From NCBI RefSeq assembly GCF_020966755.1, contig NZ_JAJKFT010000010.1, forward strand, positions 2,382,720-2,446,719: a DNA stretch of 64,000 bases. The letters are read 5' to 3'. The position numbers were made by a program, and so were the translations under genes. A model generated the notes under the pieces. The model was given only the letters and a program-made list of their open reading frames with translations. It was not told where the DNA came from and ran no database searches. Source of the stretch: Blastopirellula sediminis. Its GTDB lineage: Bacteria; Planctomycetota; Planctomycetia; Pirellulales; Pirellulaceae. This document shows positions 62,478-64,000 of the stretch, piece by piece (within the stretch, counting starts at the first letter, position 1; each line of letters opens with the position of its first letter).

Positions 62478-64000
62478 ATGTTCGCGTGTCCGCAATGTAA
62501 AGCCCAGCTGACTGAAGTTCAGCAATCGGAAGGACGCTGTCCTGAATGCGGCGCCGCTTTGGATGAGCAGCAAGCGATCGACCGCACCATTGATCTGCCT
62601 AGCGGCGGAGAAGTGGGGCAGACGTACGAATTTGAACTCGTTCACGAAGAGCCGACGTCCGGTGAACCTGTTGCGCCGCCGGAAGGAGGCGAAACCCCGG
62701 GTAACTTTGGCGCGACGATCGAACTCGATACGCCGCCGGCCGAGGATGCTGGCGACGTAATGCAGACGATTGATCTGCCCGCAATGGAGGAGCCGCCGAT
62801 TCCTCCGCGCAGCATTCTCTCTCCGCCGCCAGCGGCCGAAGAAGCGACTCCCGCTGCGAAGGGACCGAGCGACGCAGAATTTGAATTCACCTTGTCAGGC
62901 GAAGAGCCGGAAGAGCCGGCCACGCCGCGCGAAGTCAATCGGACGATCGACATCGCCTATCCGGATCCTGGACCAGGCGGCACGATCGATCTGCCGGACG
63001 GCGCGTTCAGCGCCGATCAAACGATCGAGCTTCCTGAGGGGGGCGTCGCGCCAGTTTATGGACAAACAATGGACTTGCCCGGCGGCGAAGGTCCTGGTCG
63101 GACGATTGATCTGCCCGCCGCGTATGGAACCGAACAAACGGTCGATAGCGTCGGAGGAGAAGAATCCGAATTCGACCTGCCGATGGGATCGAAGCCTCTC
63201 TCGGCCGATGGCGTGCGTCGCTATTGGGAAGGCGCCGAACAACCCGGCGACTCGCCGCTGACCTCGTTGAAGACGGCGACGATTGCCCGCGGACGCGAAT
63301 TGGGCGTCGAGATCCGCGAGCGAATTCTGGTCAAAGATTCGCAGCAAGGAATTTCGTCCGACTACGAACTGATCAACATCCTCGGCGAAGGGGGGATGGG
63401 AACGGTTTACGCCGCCGACCAAAAGTCGGTTCGGCGTCGCGTTGCGCTCAAAACGCTTAAGAGCCGTGGCGGAAAGAAAAGGGACGACCGCGCGAAGTTT
63501 CTCAGCGAAGCGGTCCTGACCGGCTATCTCGATCACCCGAACATCGTACCGATTCACGAACTGGGGCAGACCAACGACGGCACCCTTTTCTATTCGATGA
63601 AGTTGGTCAGCGGCACGCCGTGGCACGAAGCGATCCGCAGTAAGACCGAATTGGAAAACCTGGAATACCTCGATCGCGTTTGCGACGCGGTGGCGTTCGC
63701 CCACTCGCGCGGCGTGATTCACCGCGACCTCAAGCCCGAAAACGTCATGCTCGGCGAGTATGGCGAAGTGCTGGTGATGGACTGGGGCCTGGCGGTCGAT
63801 TTGAATCGCGGCGACCATTTCAGCATGGGGGGAACTCCCGCATACATGGCGCCGGAAATGGTCCGCGGCCCGATCGAAGCGATCGGCATCGGCAGCGACA
63901 TCTATTTGCTGGGCGCGATTCTGTACGAGATCGTCACCGGCGCTCCGCCGCATGCCGCCAAGACGGTGACGGAGTGTTTGGTCGCCGCAGCGGAAAATAA
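62478..64000 (+). CDS. Ser/Thr protein kinase with TIDLP-repeat N-terminal region, truncated by window end
   Basis: 507 codons are visible, open at the right edge. Start ATG 62478. Residues 4-24 form a zinc ribbon (C4, C7, C21, C24). Residues about 35-235 are disordered, with about ten 'TIDLP'-type motifs. The kinase domain starts at about 295: glycine loop LGEGGMGTVYAAD, VALKTLK lysine, HRDLKPENVML near 414, MDWG replacing DFG near 434, and GTPAYMAPEM activation segment. The activation loop is unusually short. It is a Pkn1-like/planctomycete eukaryotic-type kinase; the C-terminal part, possibly a sensor or transmembrane segment, lies beyond the window. Confidence 0.93.
   Translation, partial: MFACPQCKAQLTEVQQSEGRCPECGAALDEQQAIDRTIDLPSGGEVGQTYEFELVHEEPTSGEPVAPPEGGETPGNFGATIELDTPPAEDAGDVMQTIDLPAMEEPPIPPRSILSPPPAAEEATPAAKGPSDAEFEFTLSGEEPEEPATPREVNRTIDIAYPDPGPGGTIDLPDGAFSADQTIELPEGGVAPVYGQTMDLPGGEGPGRTIDLPAAYGTEQTVDSVGGEESEFDLPMGSKPLSADGVRRYWEGAEQPGDSPLTSLKTATIARGRELGVEIRERILVKDSQQGISSDYELINILGEGGMGTVYAADQKSVRRRVALKTLKSRGGKKRDDRAKFLSEAVLTGYLDHPNIVPIHELGQTNDGTLFYSMKLVSGTPWHEAIRSKTELENLEYLDRVCDAVAFAHSRGVIHRDLKPENVMLGEYGEVLVMDWGLAVDLNRGDHFSMGGTPAYMAPEMVRGPIEAIGIGSDIYLLGAILYEIVTGAPPHAAKTVTECLVAAAEN

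Noticed and set aside
62370-62645. 91-residue minus-strand frame before and within the kinase start
   Set aside because: Antisense to the zinc ribbon of the kinase, with no motif.

Overview
The window is bacterial DNA of about 58-60% GC and reads as a planctomycete chromosome segment, most like a Pirellulaceae (Blastopirellula-type) genome. That placement is inference. It rests on two DUF1559 'prepilin' proteins with H-x9-DG tails, a giant LEPR-XLL surface protein, squalene-hopene cyclase with HpnH, a formylmethanofuran dehydrogenase B-type subunit in a bacterium, and a Ser/Thr kinase with DWG in place of DFG. No phage, insertion sequence, CRISPR array or rRNA was found. One tRNA (Asp) is present.

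Layout. 1-6800: HEAT-repeat protein, a small S24/S26-like protein, a TPR-like/TerC pair and an MMPL-type exporter. 6800-13500: tRNA-Asp, a peptidyl-tRNA hydrolase 2 fusion, TM2 and DUF2007 proteins, four tandem zinc-ribbon membrane paralogues and an FhcB-like C1-transfer subunit. 13500-18200: minus-strand purF, gltX and rlmI-like genes. 18500-24500: DUF1559 plus lipoprotein pair, a CsrA-(DHp-like)-receiver fusion divergent from a hybrid histidine kinase, and proB. 24800-31000: minus-strand run of ASCH-wHTH, membrane glycosyltransferase, shc and hpnH (hopanoids). 31100-36000: DHDPS-family lyase with an unusual tail, PepSY/lipoprotein pair, second DUF1559, and a Cys-rich membrane protein. 36300-62300: TolC-type outer-membrane protein, GNAT, ClpV/TssH-type ATPase, a three-gene operon (GAF-adaptor, HlyD adaptor, PqqD-M50-HlyD fusion), a conserved hypothetical, and a 4488-residue repeat protein. 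The window ends inside a Ser/Thr kinase.

The most interesting block is 36.3-62.3 kb. Two adaptor proteins and an M50-protease/adaptor fusion are translationally packed together, between a TolC-like gene and a giant LEPR-XLL adhesin-like protein. This may be a dedicated export or surface-assembly system in which a site-2-type protease replaces the usual ABC or RND pump. No pump is encoded in the cluster. The giant protein is built from modules with exact DNA periods of 216 and 240 bp, followed by five 621-624 bp super-repeats.

Other points are paired palindromic repeats between genes. One family folds into two hairpins, and its copies differ by compensatory base changes. The other notable items are a CsrA-receiver fusion beside a hybrid kinase, and a kinase whose N-terminal region repeats a TIDLP motif about ten times. 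Most long ORFs on the strand opposite the genes are codon-bias shadows and are left out.
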